The notes: generated from the sequence alone by a model not told the origin. Positions 15,163 to 24,703 are shown, counted from the stretch's first letter. The stretch: DNA of 64,000 nt from Halomonas organivorans (GCF_014192055.1 NZ_JACHXM010000004.1:174309-238308), one strand, 5' to 3'. Numbers and translations are program-made.

Positions 15163-18021
15163 ATGCGCCGCTCGCTGTCCCTCCAGTCGTTGACTGCCCT
15201 GTCCATCGTCGGGCTGATGCTGGTCGTGGCGGGCGTGCTGCTGTGGCACGGCGCCCGCGGGGCGGATCAACTGCTGGTCAGTGCCGTGCAGGACACCGGC
15301 CGACAGCTCGCCCTGACCACCGAGGAGCGCGCCCGGCGACTGATCGATCCGGCCCGGGTGGTGGTGCAGCTGCTGGCCCAGGACGAGCTCACATCCCAGC
15401 AGCGGCTCGTCGATCGGCTACAGCACCTGCCGCTGCTGGCCGCCTCACTGAAGGCCCATTCCGCCGCCAGCGCCGTCTATGTCGGCTACGACGATGGGGA
15501 TTTTCTGCTGCTGCGACCGGCGGATCGGGTGTCGTCGGGACTGCTGCCCGATGTGCCCGGCGCCGAGCGGGCGGCGTACCTGGTGCAGGCGGTCGATCGT
15601 GATCCCGAGGGCGATGCCCGGGGCGAATGGCGCCTCTACGACCAGGACCTGAACCTGCTCGTCAGGCGAGCCCGGCCGGATTATGACTTCGACCCTCGAC
15701 GTCGCCCCTGGTATCGCGAGGCGATGGCCGCCGATGGCGCGCAACTGACCAAGCCGTATGCGTTCTTCACCACCCATGAAGTCGGCATCACCCTGTCGCA
15801 GCGCAGTCGCAGCGGTCAGGCGGTGGTGGGGCTGGATGCCTCGCTGGCCGACCTGGGCGACGAGATGGCGTCGCTGGGCCTGACGCCGGGCACGCGGCTG
15901 GCGGTCGTCGGACAGTCGGATCGGCTGATGGCTTATCCCGACGTCGAGCGGCTGCTCATCGCCGGTCCCGAGGGCCTGCGGCTGGCGACCCTGGAGGAGC
16001 TCGACGATCCGGTGCTGAACCGGCTGGGCGTGATCGCCGAAACCGGGGAAGCGGCACGCTTTCGGGTGAATGGCCAGGCCTGGTTCGGCATGCGCCTGCC
16101 GTTCCAGATTCCCGGTGAACAGCCGTCCCATCTACTGGTGGCGATGCCGGAAACCGAACTGCTGGCCGGAACTCGGCAACTGCTCTGGCAGCGCACCCTG
16201 GTGGCCGGCCTGCTGGTCCTGGCCCTGTTGCCGCTGGGCGTCTGGGTGGGGCATCGCCTGGGGCAGCCGCTGTACGCGCTGGCCGAGCAGGTCCAGGCAC
16301 TGGCCGCCTTCGACTTCTCGGCCTGCCGGGGGGTGCGCTCCCCAGTGCGAGAGGTGCAGCGGCTGAGTCGGGCCCTGGAGGGCATGGCCGGCAGCATTGC
16401 GGATTTCCAGCGCATGACGCGGACGCTGAACAGCGAGGCGCGGCTGGAGACGATGCTCGCCAACATCCTCGAGGACCTGCTGAGCATCACCGATAGCCGG
16501 CATGGCGCCATCTATCTCGAGGATGAGGCCGACGCCACGCGCTTCGCCTGCCTGGCCGAGAAGGGACAGGGCGAGCTCGGCGAGCCGCTGCCCCCGCGTC
16601 TCACCCTGACGGCGCCCGACGACGACGGCCTGGCGACCCTGAGCCGCAAGCTCGAAGCCCGGGGCTACCTGGTGCAGCCGCTAAGCAATCGCAGCGGCCA
16701 TCGTATGGGGCTGCTGCTGCTGGCATTGCGCGAAGCGGGGCCGGGCGAGGATCGCCCCTGGCGACGCTTCGTCGAGGAAATCTCCGGCGCAGCCGCGGTG
16801 GCGATCGAGACGCGCCGCCTGCTTGAGGGAGAGCAGCGCCTGCTGGATGCCATCGTCGAGCTGATCGCCGGGGCCACGGATGCCAAGTCACCGCACACCG
16901 GTGGGCACTGCTCACGGGTACCGCAGCTGGCCGAGATGCTGCTGGAAGGGGCGCATCGCATGACCAGTGGCCCCTTTGCGCTGGAGGTGGTGGATGACAA
17001 TCGGCGGACCGCCTTCCACCTGGCAGCCTGGCTGCATGATTGCGGCAAGCTGACGACCCCGGACGAGGTCATGGAGAAGGCCACCCGGCTGGAGACGCGC
17101 TACAACCGCATCCATGAGATCCGCACTCGCTTCGAGGTGCTGTGGCGCGATGCCGATATCGCCTACTGGCGGGGCCGTGCCGAGGGTGGTGACGAGGCGG
17201 TCCTGGCGCAGGCGCGCGAGCGTCGGCGGACCGAACTGCAGGAGGCCTGGCAACTCGTCGCCGAGCTCAACCTGGGAAGCGAGCGCGGCGACGAGACCCG
17301 GTCGAGGCGGCTGGAGGAGATCGCCGAGTGGCGCTGGTGGCGCCACTTCGACGATCGGCTTGGCATCTCCGAGGACGAAGCCGAGCGCCTGGCTCGCGAG
17401 CCGACGGTCGAGCTTCCCGCCGAGGAACCGCTGCTGGCCGACCGGCCGCGCCATCGCATCGACTGGGTGGCATCGCCGCCGCCGGTGGCCCCCGAGGACC
17501 CGGCCAACCGCTGGGGCTTCGCCATGCGACCGCCGGCGGTGGCCGGGAACCAGGGCGAGCTCTACAACCTGAAGGTGGCGCGCGGCACCCTCAACGACGT
17601 GGAGCGCTTCCGCATCCAGGAACACATCGTTCAGACCATCATCATGCTCGAGTCGCTGCCCTGGCCGGGGCACCTGCGTCGAGTGCCGGCGATCGCCGGC
17701 AACCACCATGAACGCATGGATGGCCGGGGTTATCCGCGCCGGCTGAGGCTCGCCGATGCCAGCCTTGAGGAGCGCATCATGGCGGTGGCCGATGTCTTCG
17801 AGGCGCTGACCGCCGCCGACCGCCCCTACAAGCCGGGCATGACGTTATCGCGCTCGCTGACGATCCTGGCGGGCATGGCCCGCGACGGCCACCTGGACCC
17901 CGACGTGTTCGCGCTGCTGCTCGACAGCGGCGTGTGGCGCGAGTACGCGACCCGTTTCCTGGCACCCGAACAGATCGATAGCGTGGATATTGCGGCACTC
18001 AAGGCCGCGGCCGGTCGTTGA
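15163..18021 (+). CDS. Membrane HD-GYP protein with periplasmic sensor and GAF-like domain, putative c-di-GMP phosphodiesterase
   Basis: I start at the ATG at 15163, which follows GGAGG by seven bases, giving 952 residues. An upstream ATG at 15121 has no such site. Order: N-terminal membrane segment (about 7-30), large periplasmic Cache-like region (DFDPRRRPWYREA near 185), second membrane segment near 350, HAMP-like linker, GAF-like region (about 420-560), then HD-GYP. The HD pair is His625-Asp626 (LHDCGK) and the second signature is HHERMDGRGYP at 848-858. These are about 223 residues apart against about 60 in ordinary HD-GYP domains, so a charged helical insert of about 160 residues splits the domain. 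Confidence 0.88.
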   Translation: MRRSLSLQSLTALSIVGLMLVVAGVLLWHGARGADQLLVSAVQDTGRQLALTTEERARRLIDPARVVVQLLAQDELTSQQRLVDRLQHLPLLAASLKAHSAASAVYVGYDDGDFLLLRPADRVSSGLLPDVPGAERAAYLVQAVDRDPEGDARGEWRLYDQDLNLLVRRARPDYDFDPRRRPWYREAMAADGAQLTKPYAFFTTHEVGITLSQRSRSGQAVVGLDASLADLGDEMASLGLTPGTRLAVVGQSDRLMAYPDVERLLIAGPEGLRLATLEELDDPVLNRLGVIAETGEAARFRVNGQAWFGMRLPFQIPGEQPSHLLVAMPETELLAGTRQLLWQRTLVAGLLVLALLPLGVWVGHRLGQPLYALAEQVQALAAFDFSACRGVRSPVREVQRLSRALEGMAGSIADFQRMTRTLNSEARLETMLANILEDLLSITDSRHGAIYLEDEADATRFACLAEKGQGELGEPLPPRLTLTAPDDDGLATLSRKLEARGYLVQPLSNRSGHRMGLLLLALREAGPGEDRPWRRFVEEISGAAAVAIETRRLLEGEQRLLDAIVELIAGATDAKSPHTGGHCSRVPQLAEMLLEGAHRMTSGPFALEVVDDNRRTAFHLAAWLHDCGKLTTPDEVMEKATRLETRYNRIHEIRTRFEVLWRDADIAYWRGRAEGGDEAVLAQARERRRTELQEAWQLVAELNLGSERGDETRSRRLEEIAEWRWWRHFDDRLGISEDEAERLAREPTVELPAEEPLLADRPRHRIDWVASPPPVAPEDPANRWGFAMRPPAVAGNQGELYNLKVARGTLNDVERFRIQEHIVQTIIMLESLPWPGHLRRVPAIAGNHHERMDGRGYPRRLRLADASLEERIMAVADVFEALTAADRPYKPGMTLSRSLTILAGMARDGHLDPDVFALLLDSGVWREYATRFLAPEQIDSVDIAALKAAAGR

Positions 18022-18129
18022 AGCGACGAAAAGTGGAAATGCCACCGTTGACCGCGTTTCCCCCTGTACAGGGCGGGTCCCTGGGTCATAATGCACTCAT
18101 GTAGAGAGTCATATTTCAGGGGAACACCG

Positions 18130-19653
18130 ATGCTGCCTCTTCCGGTCCCGGGCTGGCGACCTTTTGTCCTCGCCAGCCTCGTCATGGTCGCCTTGCTGCT
18201 GACGACCAACGCCCAAGCCAACAATCCCCGCTATGCGGGCATCGTCATCGACGCCGACACCCACGAGATCCTGTACGCCGAGAACGCCGACGCGCCGCGC
18301 TATCCGGCCTCGTTGACCAAGATGATGACCCTCTACCTGCTGTTCGAGGCCATCGAAGGGCGCAGCATGAGCCTGGGTCAGCCGCTGCCGGTCTCGGCCG
18401 CGGCCGCGGCCATGCCGGCCACCAAGCTGTACCTGAAGCCCGGCGAGAGCATCCCGGTGGAGACGGCCATCGAGTCGTTGATCGTGACGTCGGCCAACGA
18501 CGTGGCGGTGGTCGTCGCCGAGGCCCTGGGCGGCAGCGAACGCCACTTCGCGCGGATGATGACCCAGCAGGCCCGGGAGTTGGGCATGCGCCACACCACC
18601 TTCCGCAACGCCTCCGGCCTGCCCGACGACGCCCAGGTCACCACGGCCCGCGACATGGCGGTACTGGCCCGCCGGCTGATGCTCGATTTTCCCCAGTACT
18701 ACCACTATTTCTCGCTGCAGCGCTTCACCTGGCGGGGCAAGACCCATCGTGGCCACAACCGTCTGCTGGCCAATTACCCGGGAACCGATGGCCTCAAGAC
18801 CGGTTTCATTCGTGCCTCTGGCTTCAACGTGGCCACCTCGGCGGTCCACGATGGCCGTCGCATGCTCTCGGTCGTGATGGGAGGCTTCTCCGCGGCGTCC
18901 CGTGACGAGCACATGGCCGATCTGCTGAATCGCGGTTTCGCGCGGGCGGCCCTGGCCGACGGCCACAACTGGCTGGCTCGTACAGCGATCTCCAACGAAC
19001 GCCTGATGCCGTTGCCGGCAAGGCCGATGCCGCCGCCCCGCGGGCAGATGCTGGCGAGCCTCGAGACCAGTGTGCCGGCGCCGACCCCGCGGGTGGCCGC
19101 GCCCCGTACCGTTTCTCCGGCGCCCGCGGCAAGCGAGCCGACGCCGCAGGCCGCCCCATCCGTCGCTTCCGTGCCCGGGCCGGTGGTGAGCGAGTCGGCT
19201 CCGCGGGTTGCCTCATCCGTCGCCTCGGCGCCGGGGCCGGTGGTGAGCGAGCCGCCGAGCACGCCGGCCGCGGTGGCCCGGGAAGCCGCCGTACCCTCGC
19301 CGGACGAGGCGATCGTGGCAGCGGCCGCAACGCCCGCAGCCGCCGGCGACGCGGGCGTGCGGCGCGCCGATCCCCTGCGCCCGATGATCGATCAGAACGA
19401 GCCGGCCGTGGGTGGCTGGGGCGTGCAGGTCGGCGCCTTCAGCGATGCCGAACACGCGCGTCGTCTCGCCGATCGCGCCGCCGAACGCCTGGCCACGGAG
19501 CTGGCCGATGCCCGGGTCGCGGTACCGCGTGTCGAGGGTGCCGGTGTCTATCGCGCGCGGCTGGTGGACCTGCATGAGGGACAGGCCCGGCAGGCCTGCC
19601 AGCGTCTCCAGGCCCAGGGCATGGACTGCATGGTGGTCCAGGCGTCGCTCTGA
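18130..19653 (+). CDS. Serine-type D-Ala-D-Ala carboxypeptidase (PBP5/6-like) with C-terminal SPOR domain
   Basis: Start chosen at 18130 after AGGGGA, giving 507 residues. The signal peptide ends at NAQA (residue 30). The penicillin-binding triad is complete: SLTK at 61-64, SAN at 121-123, KTG at 223-225. After the catalytic domain comes a Pro/Ala/Ser-rich stretch (about 295-425) with near-repeats of PGPVVSE, then a SPOR domain (GGWGVQVGAFSD onward). SPOR binds denuded septal peptidoglycan, so the enzyme probably trims stem peptides at the division site. Ordinary PBP5 instead has a C-terminal amphipathic anchor. Confidence 0.93.
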   Translation: MLPLPVPGWRPFVLASLVMVALLLTTNAQANNPRYAGIVIDADTHEILYAENADAPRYPASLTKMMTLYLLFEAIEGRSMSLGQPLPVSAAAAAMPATKLYLKPGESIPVETAIESLIVTSANDVAVVVAEALGGSERHFARMMTQQARELGMRHTTFRNASGLPDDAQVTTARDMAVLARRLMLDFPQYYHYFSLQRFTWRGKTHRGHNRLLANYPGTDGLKTGFIRASGFNVATSAVHDGRRMLSVVMGGFSAASRDEHMADLLNRGFARAALADGHNWLARTAISNERLMPLPARPMPPPRGQMLASLETSVPAPTPRVAAPRTVSPAPAASEPTPQAAPSVASVPGPVVSESAPRVASSVASAPGPVVSEPPSTPAAVAREAAVPSPDEAIVAAAATPAAAGDAGVRRADPLRPMIDQNEPAVGGWGVQVGAFSDAEHARRLADRAAERLATELADARVAVPRVEGAGVYRARLVDLHEGQARQACQRLQAQGMDCMVVQASL

Positions 19654-19719
19654 CGGCGGGCCCCGGCCGTCGCCCCATTAGGGGGTTGCCGTTGCCGAGC
19701 GAAGCGCTTAGCGTAGGAT

Positions 19720-19758
19720 GAACCACCCCGCCGGCCCAGCCGGTGGGGTGGTTTTTTC
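19720..19758 (+). terminator. Rho-independent terminator after the carboxypeptidase gene
   Basis: A perfect GC-rich stem (AACCACCCCGCCGG with CCGGTGGGGTGGTT) is followed by six Ts on the plus strand. It separates the carboxypeptidase from the DMT transporter. Confidence 0.92.
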
Positions 19759-19789
19759 TTCATCCTGCCGCTGTGCAAGGAGGCATCGC

Positions 19790-20665
19790 ATGGCACCTTC
19801 ACTGAAGGGCATCCTTTACATGTGCGGTGGCGTGCTATGCCTGGCCCTGGGCGATGCGGTCACCAAGTGGTTGGGCCAGGTGCATTCGCCGCTGCAGATC
19901 ATCTTCTTCCGCACCCTGGTGTCGCTGCCGCTGATCGTGCTGATCGCGCGCTTCAACGGCGGCCTGCGCACGCTGGGTACGCGGCGACCGGGCGTGCACC
20001 TGCTGCGCGGCCTGATCTTCGCGGCCACCATGGTTACCTTCATGTGGGGACTGGTGCTGCTGCCGCTGGCCACCGCCACGGCGATCGCCTTCGCCGCCCC
20101 GCTGTTCGTGACGCTGCTGTCGGTGCCGCTGCTCGGCGAGCGGGTCGATCGCCCCACCTGGCTGGCCACGCTGCTCGGCTTCGTCGGCGTACTGGTGGTG
20201 GTGCGGCCCGGAGCCGCCGGCTTCCAGCCCGCCATGCTGGTGGTGGTCGCCGCGGCGCTGTTCTATGCCTTGACCATGATCACCGCGCGCCGCTACGGCG
20301 AAGGGGAGCATCTCTGGGCGATGGTCTTCTACACCACCCTGGTGCCGTGCCTGGGCGCGTCCCTGACCCTGCCCTGGGTGTGGCAGACGCCCGCCCCGCT
20401 GCACTGGATCGGCTTCCTGGCCGGCGGCGTGCTCGGGGTCGGCGCCATGGTGGGGCTCACCCAGGCCTTCCGCCACGCCCCGGCGGCCATCGCCGCGCCC
20501 TTCGACTACACGGCCCTGCTGTGGGCGGTGCTGCTGGGCTGGGGCTTCTGGGACGAAATGCCGGACCCCTGGGTGTTCGCAGGCGGCAGCCTGATCATCG
20601 CCAGCGGCCTTGCCATCGCCTACCAGGAACGCCGCGTCGCCCTGAATCGCCGCCCCTCCCTGTGA
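19790..20665 (+). CDS. DMT-superfamily (EamA) membrane transporter
   Basis: The ATG at 19790 follows AAGGAGG, so the longer frame to 19718, which runs through the terminator, is discarded. The 291-residue protein has about ten hydrophobic segments in two EamA repeats (LALGDAVTKWLGQ and FFRTLVSLPLIVL in the first half). Such proteins export metabolites or amino acids, and some import S-adenosylmethionine or other solutes. The substrate cannot be told. It appears to be its own transcription unit. Confidence 0.9.
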   Translation: MAPSLKGILYMCGGVLCLALGDAVTKWLGQVHSPLQIIFFRTLVSLPLIVLIARFNGGLRTLGTRRPGVHLLRGLIFAATMVTFMWGLVLLPLATATAIAFAAPLFVTLLSVPLLGERVDRPTWLATLLGFVGVLVVVRPGAAGFQPAMLVVVAAALFYALTMITARRYGEGEHLWAMVFYTTLVPCLGASLTLPWVWQTPAPLHWIGFLAGGVLGVGAMVGLTQAFRHAPAAIAAPFDYTALLWAVLLGWGFWDEMPDPWVFAGGSLIIASGLAIAYQERRVALNRRPSL

Positions 20666-20765
20666 CGCTCCAGTGCCGGCCGGGATAAGTCGCGCTTAAG
20701 CCGAGTCGGCCAGACTCGTGGATGGCGACACGCCGTCGCCATCCACTGTCACGGGAGACCCCACC

Positions 20766-21050
20766 ATGAACAAGACGATCATCGTGAAGGGCGCACTGGC
20801 CCTGGGCCTGTCGCTGAGCGCCGTCTCGGCACTGGCCAGCCCCACCTGCAGCGAGGCGCCCCAGAGCGAGTGGCTGCCGGCCGACGAGATGCGTGCGCGC
20901 ATCAACGAGATGGGCTACGAGATCAAGACCTTCCAGACCACCGATGGCGGCTGCTACGAGATCTACGGCTGGGACGACCAGAAGCATCGCGTCGAGATCT
21001 ATTTCGATCCGGTCAGCGGTGACATCGTCAAGCAGGAAGTCGACGACTAG
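20766..21050 (+). CDS. Small exported PepSY-domain protein
   Basis: A 94-residue protein starting at 20766 with a clear signal peptide ending at ALAS. A single PepSY-like module follows (LPADEMRARINEMGYEIKTF, then GCYEIYGWDDQKHRVEIYFDP in outline, ending GDIVKQEVDD). It would be periplasmic. It lies 15 bases before a cytochrome b561 gene. PepSY protein plus b-type cytochrome is a common pair in envelope redox chemistry, though the partner reaction is not known here. Confidence 0.85.
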   Translation: MNKTIIVKGALALGLSLSAVSALASPTCSEAPQSEWLPADEMRARINEMGYEIKTFQTTDGGCYEIYGWDDQKHRVEIYFDPVSGDIVKQEVDD

Positions 21051-21065
21051 TCCGGGAGGCCCGTC

Positions 21066-21629
21066 ATGACGACATCTTCACAGCGGGCCCGCGTGCGGGT
21101 CTGGGATCCCCTGGTGCGCCTGGTCCACTGGCTGCTGGTGGCCGGGTTCGCGGCCAACTACCTGATCACCGAGGAGGGCAGCGCCTGGCATGACTGGATC
21201 GGCTACGGTCTGGTGGCGTTGATCGCCGTGCGCCTGCTGTGGGGCTTCGTTGGCCCCTGGCCGGCGCGCTGGCGGAGCTTCTGGCCGACACCGGCGCGGC
21301 TGCGGCGGACCCTCTCCGGCCTTCCCGCCTCGGCGTCGGAGCGGGCACGCATCACCCACACCCCGCTGGGGGCGCTGATGATGCTGACCCTGCTGGCGCT
21401 GATGCTGGGGCTTGGCGTGACCGGCTACATGATGGAGGAGACGGTGCGCTTCTGGGGCGTGGGCTGGGTCAAGGAGCTCCACGAGGCCATGGCCAACGCC
21501 ATCGCCCTGCTGGTGCCGCTGCATGTGCTCGGCGCCGTGCTCGAGAGCCGCAAGCGCCGCGACAATCTCATCGCCGGCATGATCCACGGCTATCGACGGA
21601 CGCCCGAAGAGCCCCCGACCTCTTCCTGA
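21066..21629 (+). CDS. Cytochrome b561-family membrane protein
   Basis: A 187-residue protein of the bacterial b561/Ni-Fe-hydrogenase cytochrome b type. It begins RVWDPLVRLVHW and has four hydrophobic segments. Histidines in LVHWLL, AWHDWIG, ITHTPLG, ELHEAMA and VPLHVLG are candidate heme ligands. GGGAGG precedes the ATG. It probably carries electrons across the inner membrane and is co-transcribed with the PepSY gene. A strong terminator follows. Confidence 0.9.
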   Translation: MTTSSQRARVRVWDPLVRLVHWLLVAGFAANYLITEEGSAWHDWIGYGLVALIAVRLLWGFVGPWPARWRSFWPTPARLRRTLSGLPASASERARITHTPLGALMMLTLLALMLGLGVTGYMMEETVRFWGVGWVKELHEAMANAIALLVPLHVLGAVLESRKRRDNLIAGMIHGYRRTPEEPPTSS

Positions 21630-21654
21630 GTCGGCCGGCAGTTCCAGGTCCGTT

Positions 21655-21688
21655 ACGGTCCCGCACGGTGGCGTGCGGGACCGTTTTC
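21655..21688 (+). terminator. Rho-independent terminator after cytochrome b561
   Basis: The stem ACGGTCCCGCAC (21655-21666) pairs with GTGCGGGACCGT (21673-21684) and is followed by a short T-run. Confidence 0.85.
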
Positions 21689-21719
21689 GTGCGCAGGATC
21701 GGCGCGTGACGCCCGTGTC

Positions 21720-22352
21720 TTACGGCAAGGCGGGGGGAAAGACGCGGGGAAAAGCCCGGGCGGCGGCTTCCGGGTCCGGGGTGCCGCAGATCGCCGAGAC
21801 CACCGCCAGGCCGCCGGCGCCGGCCCGATGTACCGCTTCGGCGTGTTCGGCCTTGAGGCCGCCGATAGCCACCGTGGGCAGCGGGCTGGCGGCGGAAAGC
21901 TCGGCGAGTCCGTCGAAGCCCAGCGGCGCGGCGTGATCGCGCTTGGTGGGGGTGGCGAAGACCGGGCCTAATCCCAGGTAGTCGAGCCGCGCCGCATCGA
22001 GCCGCGCCAGCTGCTCGTGGGTCTGCACCGACAGGCCGAGGATGGCGTCCGGGCCGAGCGCTGCCCGAGCGTCGGCGACCTCGCCGTCGTCCTGACCGAT
22101 GTGCAGGCCGTCGGCATTGCTGGCGAGCGCCACCTCGAGGCGATCGTTGATGATCAGCGGTACGCCGCTTCCCGCCAGGGCGGTCTTCAGGCGCCGCGCC
22201 AGCGGCACCAGCTCGGCGTCGCTGGCGTGCTTGTCGCGCAGCTGGACGACGCTTACGCCGCCGCGCACCGCGGCCAGCACGGTGTTCTCCAGCCCGTGGG
22301 CGGCGCACAGTTCGGGATCGGTGACCAGATAAAGGGAGAGATCAAGGCGCAT
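21720..22352 (-). CDS. thiE: Thiamine-phosphate synthase
   Basis: Start at 22352 (MRLDLSLYLVTDPE), giving 210 residues and an 11-base overlap with thiM. Family motifs are complete: QLRDKHAS near residue 37, LIINDRLEVA near 65, DGLHIGQDD near 80, GLGPVFATPTKRDH near 127 and AIGG near 158. It couples hydroxymethylpyrimidine diphosphate with hydroxyethylthiazole phosphate to make thiamine phosphate. Its partner thiM supplies the latter, so the pair forms a thiazole salvage operon under a TPP riboswitch. Confidence 0.95.
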   Translation of the reverse strand: MRLDLSLYLVTDPELCAAHGLENTVLAAVRGGVSVVQLRDKHASDAELVPLARRLKTALAGSGVPLIINDRLEVALASNADGLHIGQDDGEVADARAALGPDAILGLSVQTHEQLARLDAARLDYLGLGPVFATPTKRDHAAPLGFDGLAELSAASPLPTVAIGGLKAEHAEAVHRAGAGGLAVVSAICGTPDPEAAARAFPRVFPPALP

Positions 22353-23160
22353 CGGTGAGCTCCAGGCGGGCGTGTCCGGTGGGGGTGGTGGCGAGAGCGG
22401 CAGGGTCGAGGGCGTACAGCGCATCGAGGAAGGCCACGGCAAAGCTGCCCGGGCCGGTGGCGCTGTCGCCGGCGGTCTCGCCGGCGGCGGCGTAGGCGGA
22501 AAGCGCTGCCACCGTGGCCTCGAAGGGATCCTCGGCGGCGGCCAGGAAGGCGCCGACCACGCCGGTCAGCGCGCAGCCCAGGGTAGTGACGCGGGGCATC
22601 AGCGCATGGCCGCCGGCCACCCGCGCCAGGCGTCGGCCGTCGGTGACCAGGTCGACCTCGCCGGTGACCGCCACCACCGCACCGCTGTCGAGGGCCAGGG
22701 TCACCGCGGCCCGCTCGGCGCTGTCGGCGGTATCGGTGCTGTCCACGCCGCGCCCGCCGCCGCCCTGCCGGGCCAGCGCGAGGATTTCCGAGGCGTTGCC
22801 GCGAATCGTGGTCGGGCCCAGCGCCAGTAGCCGGGCGCCGGCCTCGCGTCGGAAGCGGGTCGCGCCCACCGCCACCGGGTCGAGTACCCAGGGCGTGCCG
22901 GCCGCGTTGGCGGCGCGGGCGGCGTCGTCCATGGCATCCAGCCAGTGGGGCGAGAGGGTGCCGATATTGAGTGTCAGGGCGCTGGCCAGAGCGGCGAACT
23001 CGGCGGCTTCCTCGCGGGCGTGGACCATGGCCGGCGAGGCGCCCAGGGCCAGCAGCACGTTGGCCATGGTGTTCATCGCCACGTGGTTGGTGAGGTTGTG
23101 GACCAGCGGGGTGGTCGCGCGCACCCGAGCGAGGTGCGAGGCGGGATCGAGGGATTGCAT
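22342..23160 (-). CDS. thiM: Hydroxyethylthiazole kinase
   Basis: A 272-residue ThiM. VHNLTNHVAMNTMANVLLALG is near residue 20 (N-terminal substrate loop), WVLDPVAVG near 91, and the anion-hole region GCALTG near 200 has the Cys found in the family. It phosphorylates salvaged 5-(2-hydroxyethyl)-4-methylthiazole. It is the first gene after the TPP riboswitch, with AGGAGG just upstream of the ATG, and overlaps thiE. Expression should be shut off by thiamine diphosphate. Confidence 0.95.
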   Translation of the reverse strand: MQSLDPASHLARVRATTPLVHNLTNHVAMNTMANVLLALGASPAMVHAREEAAEFAALASALTLNIGTLSPHWLDAMDDAARAANAAGTPWVLDPVAVGATRFRREAGARLLALGPTTIRGNASEILALARQGGGGRGVDSTDTADSAERAAVTLALDSGAVVAVTGEVDLVTDGRRLARVAGGHALMPRVTTLGCALTGVVGAFLAAAEDPFEATVAALSAYAAAGETAGDSATGPGSFAVAFLDALYALDPAALATTPTGHARLELTDAP

Positions 23161-23197
23161 CGGGCCTCCTGGCGGACGGGAGGCGCGGGCCCGCGAA

Positions 23198-23281
23198 GGC
23201 CGGCACGACTCCCTCCGCCGGCATTATCCGGGTCAGGTGATGAGGGTGCCTCTCAGCCGGAACGGTCTGTCGTGCCGGCGC
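23198..23281 (-). promoter_or_regulatory. TPP (THI-box) riboswitch
   Basis: On the minus strand the leader of thiM has the P1 arm CCGGCACGAC, then GGCTGAGAGGCACCC, ACCTGACCCGGATAATGCCG and GGAGGGA, closed by GTCGTGCCGG. These are the conserved THI-box bases in the right order and spacing. The aptamer ends about 40 bases before the start codon. Because no T-run follows, control of translation initiation is the more likely mechanism. Confidence 0.95.
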
Positions 23282-23299
23282 CCCTGTCGTCGGGCCCCA

Positions 23300-24703
23300 C
23301 TATCCCCCTTCCTCCCGGGCTTGTAAAGCCGCCGGCCGGGGCAGCCAGACCCGCACGCTCAGGCCGCCGCCGCTGGCCTCTTCCAGCGTCAGGCGGCCGC
23401 CATGGCGCTGTACCAGGCGGTCGACGATGGACAATCCGAGTCCGGCGCCGGCTCCCGGGCCGGCACGGTGAAAGCGTGCCAGTACCTGGCGTCGCTGGGG
23501 CTCGGGGATGCCGGGCCCCTGGTCGTCCACCCGCAGCGTCAGTGCTCCTGCTTCGCGGCCCAGGAACACGTCGATGCGGCCGCCGGGAGGCGAGTGATGC
23601 ATGGCGTTGCCGACCAGGTTCTGGACCAGGATGGTGAGCGCGCCGGGTTCGGTGCGCAGCCGCCAGTCGAGGTGCTCGTCGGCCTCGAGGTGTAGTTCCT
23701 GGCCTTGGTCGGTGGCCAGCGGCAGCAGTTCGGCCAGGGCTTCGCGCACCTCGTGCAACAGGTCGGTGTCCTGGTCGGGGGTCTCCTCCTGCTCGGGGTC
23801 CAGGCGCGCCAGGGTCAGCAGCTGGCCGACCAGGCGCGTGGCACGGGCCATGCCGTCGCGCAGCTGCGTCAGCGCCTCGCGGCGATCGTCGGGGTCCTGG
23901 GTGGCCAGGGCATTCTGGGCATGCAGGTCGAGCACCGCCAGCGGGGTCCGCAGCTCGTGGGCGGCATCGGCGATGAAACGCTTCTCGCGGGTACGCAGCT
24001 CGCGGAGGCGCCCCAGCAGGCGGTTGAGTGCCCCGGCGATGGTGGCCAGCTCCTGGGGGAGCGGAGCATCCGGCAGGGGCTGGAGATTGTGGGGGTCGCG
24101 CTCCTGGATCTGGGCGGCCATGCGCGACAGCGGCCGTAGCCCCCAGCCGATCGCCCACCATAGCAGTGCCGCCAGCGCCGGCAGGCCGAGCAGGTCAGGA
24201 AGCAGGGTGCGCAGCGCGATGTCGGTGACCAGCCCGCTGCGCACGTCGCCGCGCTCGCCGACCAGTACCCGCAGGTCGTCGTCCGGGGCGCTCAGGGCGA
24301 AGACTCGCCATTCGTGGCCGTTTTGTCGCACGTCCTGATAGCCGTCGCGGCGTTTGGTGAAGGGCGTGGAGGGCGCGCTGGCCGAGCGCAGCAGCAGCCG
24401 CTCGCCGCGCCACGCCTGGAAGGCCACCTTGCCCTCGTAGCGATGGCCGGCGATGGCCGAGTCGCCCGATTCGGCGCGCTGGAGAGCGCTGTCGAGGCTG
24501 GCCAGCAGGGCGTCGCGCTGCGCCTCCGGGAGCGGCGCGCGTATCAGCCCCTCCAGCAGGCGGGCGTTCTGGGTCAGGCGCGCGTCGAACAGTTCCTCTA
24601 CCTCGTGGGCGGCGTCGCGATAGCTGGTCAAGCCGATCGCCAGCATGCTCAACGCGAACACCAGCAGCACGATACCCAGGGTGCGGCGGCGGATCGAACT
24701 CAT
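23300..24703 (-). CDS. Sensor histidine kinase, QseC/PmrB-like
   Basis: A 467-residue membrane kinase. First membrane helix about 8-27, periplasmic loop of about 130 residues, second helix about 167-190, HAMP region, H-box FIADAAHELRTPLA with phospho-acceptor His249, N-box NLVGNAMHHSP, and G-box GLGLSIVDRL. It overlaps its response regulator by ATGA. Both lie at the 3' end of a seven-gene minus-strand run that starts at 29631, which suggests the pair senses something linked to that pathway or to envelope state. The ligand is unknown. Confidence 0.92.
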   Translation of the reverse strand: MSSIRRRTLGIVLLVFALSMLAIGLTSYRDAAHEVEELFDARLTQNARLLEGLIRAPLPEAQRDALLASLDSALQRAESGDSAIAGHRYEGKVAFQAWRGERLLLRSASAPSTPFTKRRDGYQDVRQNGHEWRVFALSAPDDDLRVLVGERGDVRSGLVTDIALRTLLPDLLGLPALAALLWWAIGWGLRPLSRMAAQIQERDPHNLQPLPDAPLPQELATIAGALNRLLGRLRELRTREKRFIADAAHELRTPLAVLDLHAQNALATQDPDDRREALTQLRDGMARATRLVGQLLTLARLDPEQEETPDQDTDLLHEVREALAELLPLATDQGQELHLEADEHLDWRLRTEPGALTILVQNLVGNAMHHSPPGGRIDVFLGREAGALTLRVDDQGPGIPEPQRRQVLARFHRAGPGAGAGLGLSIVDRLVQRHGGRLTLEEASGGGLSVRVWLPRPAALQAREEGG

